This document shows positions 44,236 to 54,278 of a stretch of DNA of 64,000 bases, piece by piece; position 1 is the stretch's first letter, and every line of letters starts with the position of its first letter. The position numbers were made by a program, and so were the translations under genes. The stretch comes from Lumbricus terrestris. Taxonomy: Eukaryota; Annelida; Clitellata; Crassiclitellata; Lumbricidae. The DNA lies in the NCBI GenBank assembly GCA_949752735.1, contig OX457037.1, positions 63,861,686 to 63,925,685 of the forward strand, written 5' to 3'. Under the pieces are notes generated by a model, which searched no databases, was not told the DNA's origin, and worked only from the letters and a program-made list of their open reading frames with translations.

Positions 44236-45127
44236 ATATTTTGAGTTCCTTACAAATGTTTTCAGAAGCTGTGAAAAATTACCACGGACCTACGGCGCTA
44301 CGCGATGAGGATGAGGTATTACTTGGATATCCTGCGCAGTGGAAAAGGTCTGAATAACTCTGATGACGATATTTATATGATGTAGTCTGCTTCTAGAATG
44401 TTTACACGTAAGTATAATGGGAAAAGCGATATAGCAAATATGGCAAACGATGGGTGGAGCTGCGGCAGAAAAATCTTAACAAAGAGCTGGAACATGTTGA
44501 TAAACGCTTTGCGAATTAAACAAAGGATAGGCTTAAAGTGTTCAAGTATACCGTATACAATGTGCTTAAACATACTTTTAGCGTTGAGTCCTGCAACAGC
44601 AGTTTTGATATTTCATATTTTTCGAGCGGTCTGCAATCACAATATTCAGTGTGCACTTTGAGAATGATTTATTAGTCTAAATAGGCGCTGTATAACTGAC
44701 TGTACTCAATGATCATGGCTCGAAATAAACACATTCATCAATTCTGTAGAATGATCACAGCATGAGGGCCGACCTGCATCGAACATTAAAAAAATTGCTG
44801 GCATCGCATTAATCTGACTGCGTTATATGCTTCTTATTTCAGGGCTGAGTGGAATAATTTTAGTGATCCATGAAGACGAGGGGAGGATGCCTTCGGAGCC
44901 ATGCATGCTTAGCCTAAGCATGCTTTCAGCGCAGTTTCAGGATTGCTCGAAATCTGAAAGCGTTTTCTTTGCGGGGGACAAATCTATATTTTAATTCGCT
45001 TTCGATATATTAGGCCTGAAAGAGGAACATATAATTTATAAATAAGAATCTATAAATTCGTAAATTGTTTTGTTTAGCCTAATAGAAACAGAATCGACAA
45101 TTATTGGGTCTTACTCTTAGAACAGTC
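44236..45127. other. Intergenic, no gene recognised
   Basis: No domain-bearing ORF. Near 44880-44940 AGCCATGCATGCTTAGCCTA and AAGCATGCTTTC are palindrome-rich. Confidence 0.25.
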
Positions 45128-45495
45128 TTTCCTGCCAGTGGCGCAGCCAGGGGGCGCTGGGGGCGCTTGAGCACCCCAAGGGTAAAAGTGTGACTCACGC
45201 AATTTCCCAAATCCGGTGAGTTTTTTTGGGTGGATGGGGCTCTCTTTCACTCTTTCAGTCTTTCAGATTATACAAAGAAACGAGTTCCTTCATTCCTCTG
45301 TATTATAATTTTAGTCAAATTCATGGTTCATTAAGCACCAGATTTCAGTTTTCGTTGGTCTACCTGAGTTTGTCTGAGTCTCAAGAATCTACGTAGTGAT
45401 GGATGAAGTCTTAGCTGTAGACCCTTGAGTTTAGCCTACATTACATTTCCTCACACATTTATTGAAGGTAGTACGACTTAATTGATAGTACCGTG

Positions 45496-46127
45496 CAAGG
45501 GCGGATACAGAAATTTTCGAAGGGAGTGGCAAAATTTAGGGTCTTGTTGGTGGAACAGGGAAAAAATTTTGTTGTGCCGCCAAAAAAACTGACGACCTTT
45601 TTTTTCTTTTTCTTTTTTTTAAGTCATCGACCAACTTTCCGGAAAAAAGGTACCATTTCATCCGCCGAAAAAACTGATGACTTTTTTTAGTCATCGACCA
45701 ACTTTCCGGGAAAAAGGTACCATTTCATCCGCCGAAAAAACTGATGACTTTTTTTAGTCATCGACCAACCTTCCGGGAAAAAGGTACCATTTCATCCGCC
45801 GAAAAAACTGATGACTTTCTTTTTTAGACATCGACCAACTTTCCGGGAAATAGGTACCATTTCATCCGCCGAAAAAACTGATGACTTTTTTTTTAGTCAT
45901 CGACCAACTTTCCGGGGAAAAGATACCATTTCATTCGCCGCTAAATCAACGAGAGGGGGCAACGCCCCGTGCGATTTTTTAATAAGGGGGGGCCTGATGT
46001 CCTGTTTTTCTCTCCCACTACATTTATTTAATGGCTTGTTGAAACCAAATGATGGGGGGGCCACGTCCCATGCAATTTTTAAATGGAGGGGGCCATGGCC
46101 GGATTGGCCCTCCTGGATCCGCCCCTG
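45496..46127. mobile_element. hAT-type insertion with 8-bp duplication and known empty site
   Basis: The ends CAAGGGCGGATACAG and, inverted, CAGGGGCGGATCCAG are bounded by GTACCGTG (45488-45495, 46128-46135). The paralogue at 11190 reads CCCTACCGTGTGCTA with a single copy, which is the empty site. The 632-bp element has no transposase and consists mostly of the tandem array at 45590-45925. Confidence 0.95.
45590..45925 (+). repeat. Tandem array, 70-bp unit with GATGAC/GTCATC palindrome
   Basis: About five units share ACTGATGACTTTTTTTAGTC, ATCGACCAACTTTCCGGGAA and AGGTACCATTTCATCCGCCG. The palindromic GATGACTTTTTTTAGTCATC is common to several MITEs in the window. Confidence 0.93.
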
Positions 46128-46433
46128 GTACCGTGTGCTACATGTATTTTATAAGGCCTAGTTAAGAATTGTTTCCCGTAAGTTAGTATTATAATATAGT
46201 TATTCAGCAGTGTTTAATCTATACACTTCTAGCGGAGAAAGTCCCCCAGAAATGAAAATTTCTCCAGAACAATTTGACAAAATTATAGCACTTTTAGTTG
46301 CTGCTTACATTGGACTACAAAAACTACTATACTATATCATTGTCTTATTTACTACTATATAGGCTAATTATGATGTTATTATCTACTATCATATTGCAGC
46401 TATGATACTGCCACAATGTTATGGTATCACACT

Positions 46434-47277
46434 CTTGATATCACTGGACAACAAAATTGCAACGAGCTCTTGACGTCATTTTTGACGTAATCACTTGACG
46501 TCAATTTTAGCACGCGGTTTCACAAAATAAAAAAATGATATTATGATCGGCTGATCGCACATTAGGACAAGATAGGCCTAAGGACAATGATTTAAATAGA
46601 TAGTATTAATATCGTGTTGTATCGTATCGTACATATCTTGGCATTTAATCGCCTCTCGCAGTATCAACTATTCAAGGCGCTTTCAGTTGTGTGCATATGT
46701 ACTTGAAAAAGAAAAATGCCCTCGGCCAAGGAGTAGAAGAAGAGGAGCCCAAGCATGAGCTTAACCCGCAGAGCAGGAGAAAGGTCAATCCGAGTAGAGG
46801 GCATAGATTATTAGTATTGTCAGAGGGCTGTACGGGAAGGGACGGGCAAAAAGTGGTGAGAAAATGATGGGGACCAACAGAACAGAAGGGAGGGAACGGG
46901 AGGACGATGGATGGAACAGGACGGAGTGGTGGGAAAGAAATGAGAGAGGAGGGGAGTGGACGGGAGCAGTGAGAGGGATGAGATTGGAGGGGTGGAAGTT
47001 GGGTGGGGCAAAAACCGAAATTGCCGAGAAATGTCAGGTGCCACAAAGGGTGGGTGCTGGGTTGGGTGGGTGGTGTTGGGGCGGGTTGGGTTTTTGAGTT
47101 AGGGTGGAGTTGGGTTGGGACTGGTGGGGGCGGAGTGGATGGGGCGGGGAATAGCATGGGCCGGGCTGATTTGGGCAAAAGAACCAGACTTTACCAGGCA
47201 ACGCCGGGTACCCCAGAAGGTGTGGCGAGCTCGCCCAGTATGGAGGAGGGTTGGGACGAAAAACTCAAATTTCCAGG
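46434..47277. other. No gene; TGACGTCA cluster and G-rich tract
   Basis: Near 46470-46505 TTGACGTCA/TTGACGTAA occurs three times in 35 bp. From 46810 to 47160 the + strand is strongly G-rich and purine-rich (GGGTTGGGTGGGTGG). ACCAGGCAACGCCGGGTACC at about 47195 resembles the Helitron-like end. ORFs here look like repeat artefacts. Confidence 0.35.
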
Positions 47278-47301
47278 AGCAACACCGGGTAGCCCCGCTA
47301 G
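47278..47301 (+). mobile_element. Helitron-like 3' terminus (+)
   Basis: AGCAACACCGGGTAGCCCCG CTAG followed by T matches the - strand end at 38335 (GCAACGCCGGGTAATTCAGCTAG). A short GC stem lies before the CTAG. The element's 5' end is not defined. Confidence 0.4.
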
Positions 47302-47422
47302 TTTTTCATAAACACAAGGAAAACACACCTGTGCTGAGGAATGCATAAGCTCTCTGTTTCTGCCTAGCATCATGAAGTTGTGTTCAAAATATCTAATTTT
47401 GTATACATAAAACAACCCGTAG

Positions 47423-47628
47423 AACTATAGTACCGGGGGACCGACGTGTCGGTTAGGGTCAGGTTATGCGTTACGGGTGTGAGTTTGGGCTCAAGTTAGG
47501 CGTCGTGAGGGTCAGTTATGGTCAGGCTAGGCGTCGTGAGAGTCGGCTAGGTCAGATTAGGCGTCTTGAAGGTCGATTAGGGTTAGTGTTAGGGTTATTA
47601 CCGTCATTCGGTACCCGATACTATAGTT
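47423..47628. mobile_element. Short inverted-repeat element with TTAGGG-like core
   Basis: AACTATAGTACCGGGGGACC and, inverted, AACTATAGTATCGGGTACCG bound about 206 bp. The core has degenerate units GTTAGGCGTCGTGAGGGTCA (three) and ends GATTAGGGTTAGTGTTAGGG. No clean duplication was found. Confidence 0.6.
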
Positions 47629-47702
47629 TCGCCCTAGTAACTACTGTATAGGCCTACAGTGTATAATATAAAGCGTAAAAGGAGTTTTCTTCGTTAACTT
47701 AC

Positions 47703-47766
47703 AATCTGAGTCTTTCTTGGTTTGTTCTCTTGATGTCACCATGTAACCAGGCTGCGGTGTGTCAAC
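47703..47766 (-). CDS. Possible short exon (phase 0 to 1)
   Basis: The reading VDTPQPGYMVTSREQTKKDS D between CGTCCAG| and a perfect donor |GTAAGT. The composition looks protein-like and the 3' phase is 1, as in the propeller gene family. The acceptor lacks a good pyrimidine tract. It has no recognisable domain and could be chance. Confidence 0.25.
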
Positions 47767-47959
47767 CTGGACGTTTTTCACGAATTAAACGAATATCTAT
47801 ATATCACTACTGGATTCAGTTGATGATCTTTTATTCTGCATGTTTTAGTTAATGAAAGTGCCAGGATCTGTCGCTGAGGAAAAACGTCTCTCTGGCCAAA
47901 ATCAACATTAATGCAAGAAATGAAAATCGATTTCCTGTAAATACCCTACTCGTGAATTT

Positions 47960-48139
47960 AAGAACAACAAACTCAAGCGCAATCCCATATCATTATAAAC
48001 CACGCAAGACAAAATGTTCCAACGAATATAATGAATCGTTGGAGGCTGTAATAATGACGTCCCGCAGCAACTCTATATTGTGACGTCACACTAAAAACGC
48101 GATGTCGAAAACTTTGCATTTCGAAAAGAAATGACTTAA

Positions 48140-48140
<1 letters not shown>
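47960..48140. repeat. Dispersed repeat with TGACGTCA site (copy 2)
   Basis: It aligns with 28290-28480: AACAACAAACTCAA, TAATAATGACGTCCCGCAGC, TATATTGTGACGTCACACTA. Confidence 0.6.
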
Positions 48141-48170
<30 letters not shown>

Positions 48171-48373
48171 AATATTCTTTAATAGACCACCTGCAAACGC
48201 ACAGTAGTTTACAGAGGAAATAATTAATAGAAAACATTAACTGTTTTCTATTATTATGCAAAGTTATACAACTTACATTCGCATAATAAAACTTCTTCTG
48301 GCAAAAGAATCAACTCTAGGAAGGGTTAGATTATGTGACCTTGGTCTAGTGTTGTTTGGAGTGAACTTATCGA
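48141..48373 (-). mobile_element. LINE 3' end with (AAGT)n tail (copy 2)
   Basis: It is the reverse complement match of 23190-23440, starting in an (AAGT)n tail and running through AGAATATTCTTTAATAGACC and ATAATAAAACTTCTTCTGGC. It ends where the hAT at 48382 inserted. Confidence 0.65.
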
Positions 48374-48539
48374 CGACTGATCAGTGGCGGCGCTACGCCA
48401 GGGCATGGCAGGGCATTTGCCCTGCCAAAAAAGCCTTTGCCCTGGTCGTTGCCCTGGTCGTTGCCCTGCCAGAAATGTTACTATGCCAGAATTTGTTTGG
48501 GCATATTGTTTCTTACTGTTTACGCCCGTCCGTCCGCTC

Positions 48540-48990
48540 TCTGCATGGCAGGGCAAAAGTTCTGGCAGGGCAAAATTCTGGCAGGGCAAAAGTACTGGGA
48601 GAGAAAGCTCTGGCAGTGCAAAAATTTGGCAGGGCAAAATACTGACAGGGCAACATTTTGACAGGGAAAAAGTTCTGGCAGGCAAAAATTCTGACTGGGC
48701 AAAAATTCTGGTAGGGCAAAAGTTCTGGGAGAGAAAGCTCTGGCAGTGCAAAAATTTGGCAGGGCAAAATACTGACAGGGCAACATTTTGACAGGGAAAA
48801 AGTTCTGGCAGGCAAAAATTCTGACTGGGCAAAAATTCTGGTAGGGCAAAAGTTCTGGGAGAGAAAGCTCTGGCAGTGCAAAAATTTTGACAGGGCAAAA
48901 TTCTGACAGGGCAACATTTTGACAGGGAAAAAGTTCTGGCAGGCAAAAATTCTGGCTGGGCAAAAATTCTGGTAGGGCAAAAGTTCTGGA
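48540..48990 (+). repeat. Compound tandem array of TCTGGCAGGGCAAAA units
   Basis: A basic unit of about 17-20 bp (TTCTGGCAGGGCAAAA) is organised in a higher-order block of about 120-130 bp. The block (AGAGAAAGCTCTGGCAGTGC, ACAGGGCAACATTTTGACAG, AGGCAAAAATTCTG) is repeated three times (about 48598, 48728, 48858). Block length and base content keep both strands open, which gives long spurious ORFs. Confidence 0.92.
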
Positions 48991-49223
48991 AGGGAACAAT
49001 TCTGTACTGTTTGTACCCAACATTGCGTTTACAACTGCATAATATAACAGCATAGGCCCAACTGTCGCTTTATTGTTTTTCAAATGAAGCGTAAGCATTT
49101 ACTTCAAAACAATAGACCTATATACCTGACTCAGTAACTTTAATGCTGAACCTTTTGCTTTCGAAATGCTACTCGAAAGAGGATTTGCGGTGCTTCACTA
49201 ATTAAGTCGGTGAGATTAGTCTA

Positions 49224-50015
49224 CAGCGTAGGCCATAAAAAAAGATCCCTAGGTTTCTTACCAATACCTTGGCCAAAATTAGGAATTTTTAAATGAAATT
49301 TTATAGGCTTAAGGCCAATTCATATTTACACATCATGTCCAGATTTTATTAAAATATTTTAAACAGAACACAATTCATATTTACACATCATGTCCAGATT
49401 TTATTAAAATATTTTAAACAGAACAAAAGTTGTATCACTTTTAGCGAGCTGCCGCCTACTGTTTTTTTTACGATTCAGAAACATGACCCAGTAAAAAGTA
49501 CGGTAACAAAAAACGATTTTATTAAGTAACATCTCAAATCATTGGTGTAAAAAACATGTAATTGACAGAAAAAGCAATATTATTATTATTTAGGAAAAAC
49601 AGGTAGGCCTGCCAGCATAGCTGCATGTCGCTGTAGTATCATTTAGCAAAATGACTGTCGGTTGGTAAATTATAAAAGAATTTTTCAGTTTAATAATTTT
49701 GTTATTAAAATAATCAAATCGAAAATTCTATCAAATTAAAACGCCCAATGGCAGACAAAATTTGTATTGATACACTTCATGAGCAAGGTCCTGAAGATAA
49801 AGCTATAATCGCCGCTTGCTCTGATAATATAATCAGTGACGGTCTCACTAAAAATGATGTAACTTTTGTTCTGTTTGAATATTGTGAAATCTGGCCACTG
49901 TGTGTAAATATGAATTAATTGTCTTTAGGCCTGTAAAATTTGATATATTTAAAAAAAGCTTCTGGCCAAGATATTTGATAAAAACCTTAGGGAGGGCCAT
50001 TTATGGCCCACCCTG
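49224..50015. mobile_element. Mariner-type MITE nested in the hAT
   Basis: The ends CAGCGTAGGCCATAAAAAAA and, inverted, CAGGGTGGGCCATAAATGGC are flanked by TA (49222-49223, 50016-50017). The subterminal inverted regions of about 200 bp match those of the mariner at 54279-55449 (CTAGGTTT, CAATACCTTGGCCAAAA, TCATATTTACAC). A block of about 62 bp ending TTTTAAACAGAACA is tandemly duplicated near 49310-49425. Confidence 0.85.
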
Positions 50016-50272
50016 TATAAGATTTATAAGATTTGCTTTCCAAGTGTCAAAAAGTGTTCGGTTTTATGTGTTCGCCCATCTGATCCTCTGATCAGCCGAC
50101 CCTAATAGTGTAAGATGTATGATTTATGGCAAGCACGGTAGCGCGAAAATTATGGACCTATGTAAGCCCATATTACGGAGTACTCGACTCGTCCTCTGCC
50201 CTGGTCACTTGTATGACTGCCCTGGCTATGCCCTGGCTACAAAAAGTGGCTGGCGCCGCCACTGCGACTGAT

Positions 50273-50900
50273 GCTGGCGTAGAATATTGCCATCCATGTC
50301 GACCTCCGTCAATTTTGTTTTCCATGTGTTGTTAGACGAAACCAGAACAAGGTTTACATTTCATCGGGGAATTACTTTGTAGATCCTCAAAATATCTGTC
50401 GACAACTTTCTTTCATGTTGCAAGAAACCATTCGCGACATAGGCCTACATGCTTATTACCGTAAGATCATCGTTGCTTTGTTCGTTTGCAAAGATCAAAC
50501 TACCATTGGTAGTTTGTAATTCAATATTGCGTGGCATCTACATATCGGTGATCAATGGTGTTAAAGTGAACTGGTGTTCATCATCCTTAGCAATGCGTAG
50601 GATTGAAAAGGCATCGTGCATAAACGATTCCCTGCACACTGCAAAAACGCAGGTTGAAACGTTGCAGGCTGCTATTCTAGGCGGGTAGGCCTATTTTCCT
50701 GGTAGCGGGATGACATCCTTCACCTCTGCCATGTTGTTGCGGTCGTAAACATTACACATCAAATAGTCTTGGACTCTACTTTGCCGATCATAAACACAGA
50801 TCCATCGTTGAAATCAGATGTAGGATAAAATTCGTCTCTGGAGGCACAACGAATGGATACTGATGCAAAATTTCCACACGAACCATTCCAGAGCTAAAAT
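50273..50900 (-). pseudogene. Decayed NHL-type propeller exon
   Basis: It is homologous to the intact exon at 25973-26826: GGAAATTTTGCATCAGTA, GACCGCAACAACATGGCAGA, GCAGCCTGCAACGT and CCATCCATGTCGACCTCCGT all have counterparts. Several stops and frameshifts interrupt it (for example after GTCCAAGACTATTTGATGTG). The acceptor-side TTTTAGCTCTGGAATGG is still visible. The downstream part was displaced by the hAT inserted at 50265. Confidence 0.75.
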
Positions 50901-51565
50901 ATGCTCACATGTAGCCTATACATCTATACCATAAAGTATACATCTTTCGGGTATGTGCATGACAATGACTGTATTATTCATTAGGCTATTCTTCAAGACT
51001 TGTGAAGAAAAAATTACAGTGAAATAGATGAGATTAACACAAAACATAGACTACAGCTCACACTGGGCACAGACGTCAGAGGGACAGCCTGCGTTAGCCT
51101 ATCATAGATTACAGCGTAGAAAAAAAACATCGTAATCGTAATCGTAAACTCGAAATTTCTAAAGCGCCACAATTTATATAGCCTAATAGTCAAGCAAAAC
51201 TATCCAAGTTATCCTTTGATTCAAATGTAGGCCTACATATAAATCAGTACACAGTGAAACCAAAGAATGAGAAGCATCATGACTGTGTCCATTTCCATCT
51301 ACCGAATCCTGAGAGTGTAGATATACATGTTGCATGTTACAGTATATACATTATACACATGTACGTTACCACAGTAGCCTAAATATACATCGGGCCTATG
51401 CCTACGTTACACATGACTTACTCTATAATTGCCCTCTTCAGCTTTTGATACTTTACTGTCTGTGACATTTATTGGTGCTAAACATCAGGCTGGATAGCCT
51501 ACCTGTTAGGCCTATTAAGTCTTGCGCTATATCACATCTGCTTATGGAAGTTAACCGCGCCGAGA

Positions 51566-51605
51566 CCATAGACATCATACATTTAGTAATATATGATGTC
51601 TATGG
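51566..51605. other. Short hairpin upstream of the TRIM exon
   Basis: CCATAGACATCATA and TATGATGTCTATGG form a 14-bp perfect stem around ATTTAGTAATA or so. It lies about 300 bp before the TRIM start codon. Function is unknown. Confidence 0.6.
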
Positions 51606-51907
51606 CCGAGACTCAAGGTCCAATGACCACGTGACGCACATAGACCTGCGATAAGTCTACACTAACATCCTAGTTTTTGTAACTTAGAATTAGATCGATC
51701 GATCGGGACTGAACAGATGTTTGTAACTAACAACGTTTTCTTCGTCTCGTCTACATTTAGAGTGTTCAAGATTTTTATCCGATAGCAATTCCTTCTCGTA
51801 CAAATACGAGATTTAACCTACATTTGGTTGCCCCGTATAAGGCCCGTACCAATAGCGAAATCGAAAGCACTTTCGATATTAAAATCTGTATAATAATAGA
51901 CAGCCAA

Positions 51908-53048
51908 ATGGCTGCGAAAGACTTAGACAGTGATAATATTAAAAAGCAAGAGATCGACGATATAACTACATGCTGCATCTGCACCGAAGTCTACACCGAT
52001 CCGAAGGGTTTGCCATGCATTCATACATTCTGCATGAAATGTATCCAAGAGACTGGACTCAAAACAAACAAAGGGCCTGGGGATGAGATGCCTTGTCCAA
52101 TCTGTAGACGAATGTTCAAGATTCCCCCAGAAGGATTTCATGGACTTCCTAAGAATTTTTTCATTGAGAGACTGATAGAAGTGGCAAATCTTTCAGATCA
52201 GCCTGAGTCACCGATACCCTTATGCGATGCATGTATAGAAGAAAATGAAGAAGCAGGCAAGGAAATTTCAGCGGCTCATTCATTTTGTGCTGAATGCAAC
52301 CAGAAGTTTTGTGAGGAATGTTGCAGGCAACATAGAAAATTTAAATTGACAAAGCATCACAGATTGATACCAATAACTGAACATGGAGGTGGCCAAACTG
52401 TGATGACAAATATAGCACCAAGTGTTTGTGAACAGCATGAACAAAAGGTATTGGATGTATATTGTAGTGATTGCAAGACAGTTGTATGCGCCATTTGCTT
52501 CATTGATGGCCATAATAATCATAAAGGTTCTCACGTTACTAAATTCGTGGATGACTTTCGGAAACAGATTGAAAGCAATTACCAAGTAATAAACGAGTGC
52601 AGATCTCGAGCTGAGATTAGAAAGACAGATCTTCTGAAGGTGAAGGAAACCATACAAGGACGAGTTGCGACCTTAGAGTGTGACATCGAAAACAGAAAAG
52701 ATGAAGTGAAACAATTAATAGAAAAACATGCAACTTCTCTTCTGCAAGATCTCTGTTTGATGAGACAGAGTAAACTGAAAGAAATCCAAATGGACACAGC
52801 TGATATTGATACATATCTATCGAGTTTAGAAACATACAATTCCTACTGTCAGAATATAATGACTATGGGATCAGCTAGCGACATCTGTCGCGCATTCTCC
52901 GACTTATCATCCAGAGCAGTAGAGTTGCAACACCAGCGTCAACTCACAAATGAAACAGAAGTTCAGTCCTTTACTTTCTCCTTCAGGAAATCGGACCTGG
53001 AACAGTTCCTGGCGGAAAGTTCCGACAACTTGATTGGCGAAATTCAAA
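51908..53048 (+). CDS. TRIM protein N-terminal exon (RING, B-boxes, coiled coil)
   Basis: The start MAAKDLDSDNI is the first Met before the RING; an in-frame Met 28 codons upstream is possible. The RING (C3HC4) ligands are C22, C25, C37, H39, C42, C45, C63 and C66, with CPICRRMF at its end. Two B-box-type zinc fingers follow, CDACIEEN...CAECNQKFCEEC..H (about 105-150) and CEQHEQK..CSDCKTVVCAIC..H..H (about 170-205). Then comes a coiled coil (about 205-330, IENRKDEVKQLIEKHATSLL). It is predicted to be an E3 ubiquitin ligase of the TRIM class. The exon ends GAAATTCAAA|GTCAGT in phase 1, fitting 56796-57011 (coiled coil) and 63358 (propeller). The long open frame looks functional. The gene would be TRIM2/3/71-like in architecture, not assigned to one orthologue. 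Confidence 0.9.
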
Positions 53049-53094
53049 GTCAGTGTTTTCTTTTGTTAACAGTAGGCTAGGCCTTTCAACAGCT

Positions 53095-53237
53095 CATAGA
53101 AACAAGACATTGGATGTAGGCTATAATTGTACTGACTGCAAAACAGTTGTATGCGCCATCTTCTTCATTGACGACCATAATTATCATAAAGATGCTCAAA
53201 ATGAAATTTATCATAATAATTGTATTGATGTATCGTA
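53095..53237 (+). pseudogene. Duplicated B-box 2 fragment in the TRIM intron
   Basis: It reads TLDVGYNCTDCKTVVCAIFF then IDDHNYHKDAQNE, a copy of VLDVYCSDCKTVVCAICFID GHNNHK in the exon upstream. It starts abruptly, lacks the first C..H pair and loses one cysteine (AIFF for AICF). It is a partial duplication of exon sequence just after the donor. Confidence 0.75.
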
Positions 53238-53239
53238 GT

Positions 53240-54276
53240 ATAAGCTAACAGTTCTATAGCTCATCTTCAGGACCTCTCAGAGGTGTGTTATGAACACAGC
53301 TACTAGGTAGATGCTAAAATATGAGAAATAATAGCCTATGTCTCCCTCAGCCCTAAGCTGATGCATAAGAAGGATAGCCTAACTGATCTCCAGAGATATT
53401 AAGGAAATCGAATCTAGATGGATTCGCTTACTCTTTTATTCTACTATTTGAGTAACGATATAATTTTTTAAGGTCTCGCCCAAATATTCAATGATTGTCT
53501 TGCGCATATTATGTAAAGACCGATGAAAATAAAAAAAACCAAACAAACGGGAAACGTTGTTTTTTGAAAAAATAAAAGAACGACAAAAAACAACAAAAGA
53601 ACGGAAACGGAAAATAATTTGCCTTTGCTACATCTGAAACTTCATTTTAAGCTTAAAAACCTTGCTAATGCAAGTTTAGCCTATCTTAATCTGCAAATTA
53701 CACAACTTTATTATTAGGCCAAAACTAATTGGTACAGGTAACATTAATTTACTACAGTTATTGCTTCTTATAACTTTGGTTTAATAAGAAATTCAAAAAA
53801 ATTCAAGGTATTGAAATCTTTTCAAAGTTGAATTGTAAACATACGTCCACATAAGTTCATGCCGATCGACATAACAAAACTTTTAATATAATAAGAGGCT
53901 AAGACTATAGATGTGTACTAAAATATATATTGTAGGCCTACATCTGTACATAAAAATTTTACTTATAAATATTAATTATAATTATGTCCAAGAAATTTGT
54001 CAAAATAACTTATAAATTTCATTTCTTGTAGTGACCCACTACATGTATTTTCAAATGAGGACTTAAACAATTACAAGTAGTTAGAATACACGTCTGACGA
54101 CTCAGTTAAGTATTTTTCACTAACTAAACTAATTAGATTATATTAAGTATGTTAATAATTATACTAACTAGTTCATATTAGTCATATTGTTCAGGGTAGC
54201 TGCATTGAAGGAGCGCTTTATAAATGTCCGAAGGAATTAATGAATCAGACGAAAATTAAATTAAGGAAAATAATAA
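53240..54276. other. TRIM intron 1, left part
   Basis: A/T-rich intron. The run AAACGACAAAAAACAACAAAAG near 53575 and GTTTTTTGTCG-like runs near 55500 and 63120-63180 (inverse) are shared simple-sequence pieces. No exon was seen. Confidence 0.35.
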
Positions 54277-54278
54277 TA

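Larger units (their letters stand above)
45136..46433. mobile_element. hAT element, second copy of the 10811 family, interrupted
   Basis: It starts CAGTGGCGCAGCCAGGGGGC and follows 10811-11420 closely (for example TTATAATTTTAGTCAAAT, ACAATTTGACAAAAT, CTACTATACTATA.CAT). It carries the insertion at 45496-46127. Similarity fades near 46433 and no right end was found, so it is truncated compared with the first copy. Confidence 0.85.
48382..50264. mobile_element. Non-autonomous hAT element, CAGTGGCGGCGC family
   Basis: The ends CAGTGGCGGCGCTACGCCAG and, inverted, CAGTGGCGGCGCCAGCCACT bound 1883 bp. A perfect 8-bp duplication CGACTGAT is at 48374-48381 and 50265-50272. The left part is a tandem array of CTGGCAGGGCAAAA units. 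The right part contains a mariner MITE. No transposase. It inserted at the junction between a LINE tail and a decayed propeller exon. Confidence 0.94.

Noticed and set aside
46672..47178. Proline-rich 168-aa ORF on the - strand
   Set aside because: It arises from G-rich low-complexity DNA without a recognisable domain, start context or splice signals.
47580..47606. Telomeric repeat array
   Set aside because: There are only two or three degenerate GTTAGGG units inside an inverted-repeat element, so it is not a telomere or a chromosome end.
48326..49098. Long overlapping ORFs (up to about 200 codons) on both strands
   Set aside because: They come from a tandem array with stop-poor units inside a hAT element. 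The peptides are pure repeats (LPEFLPSQNFC) with no domain.
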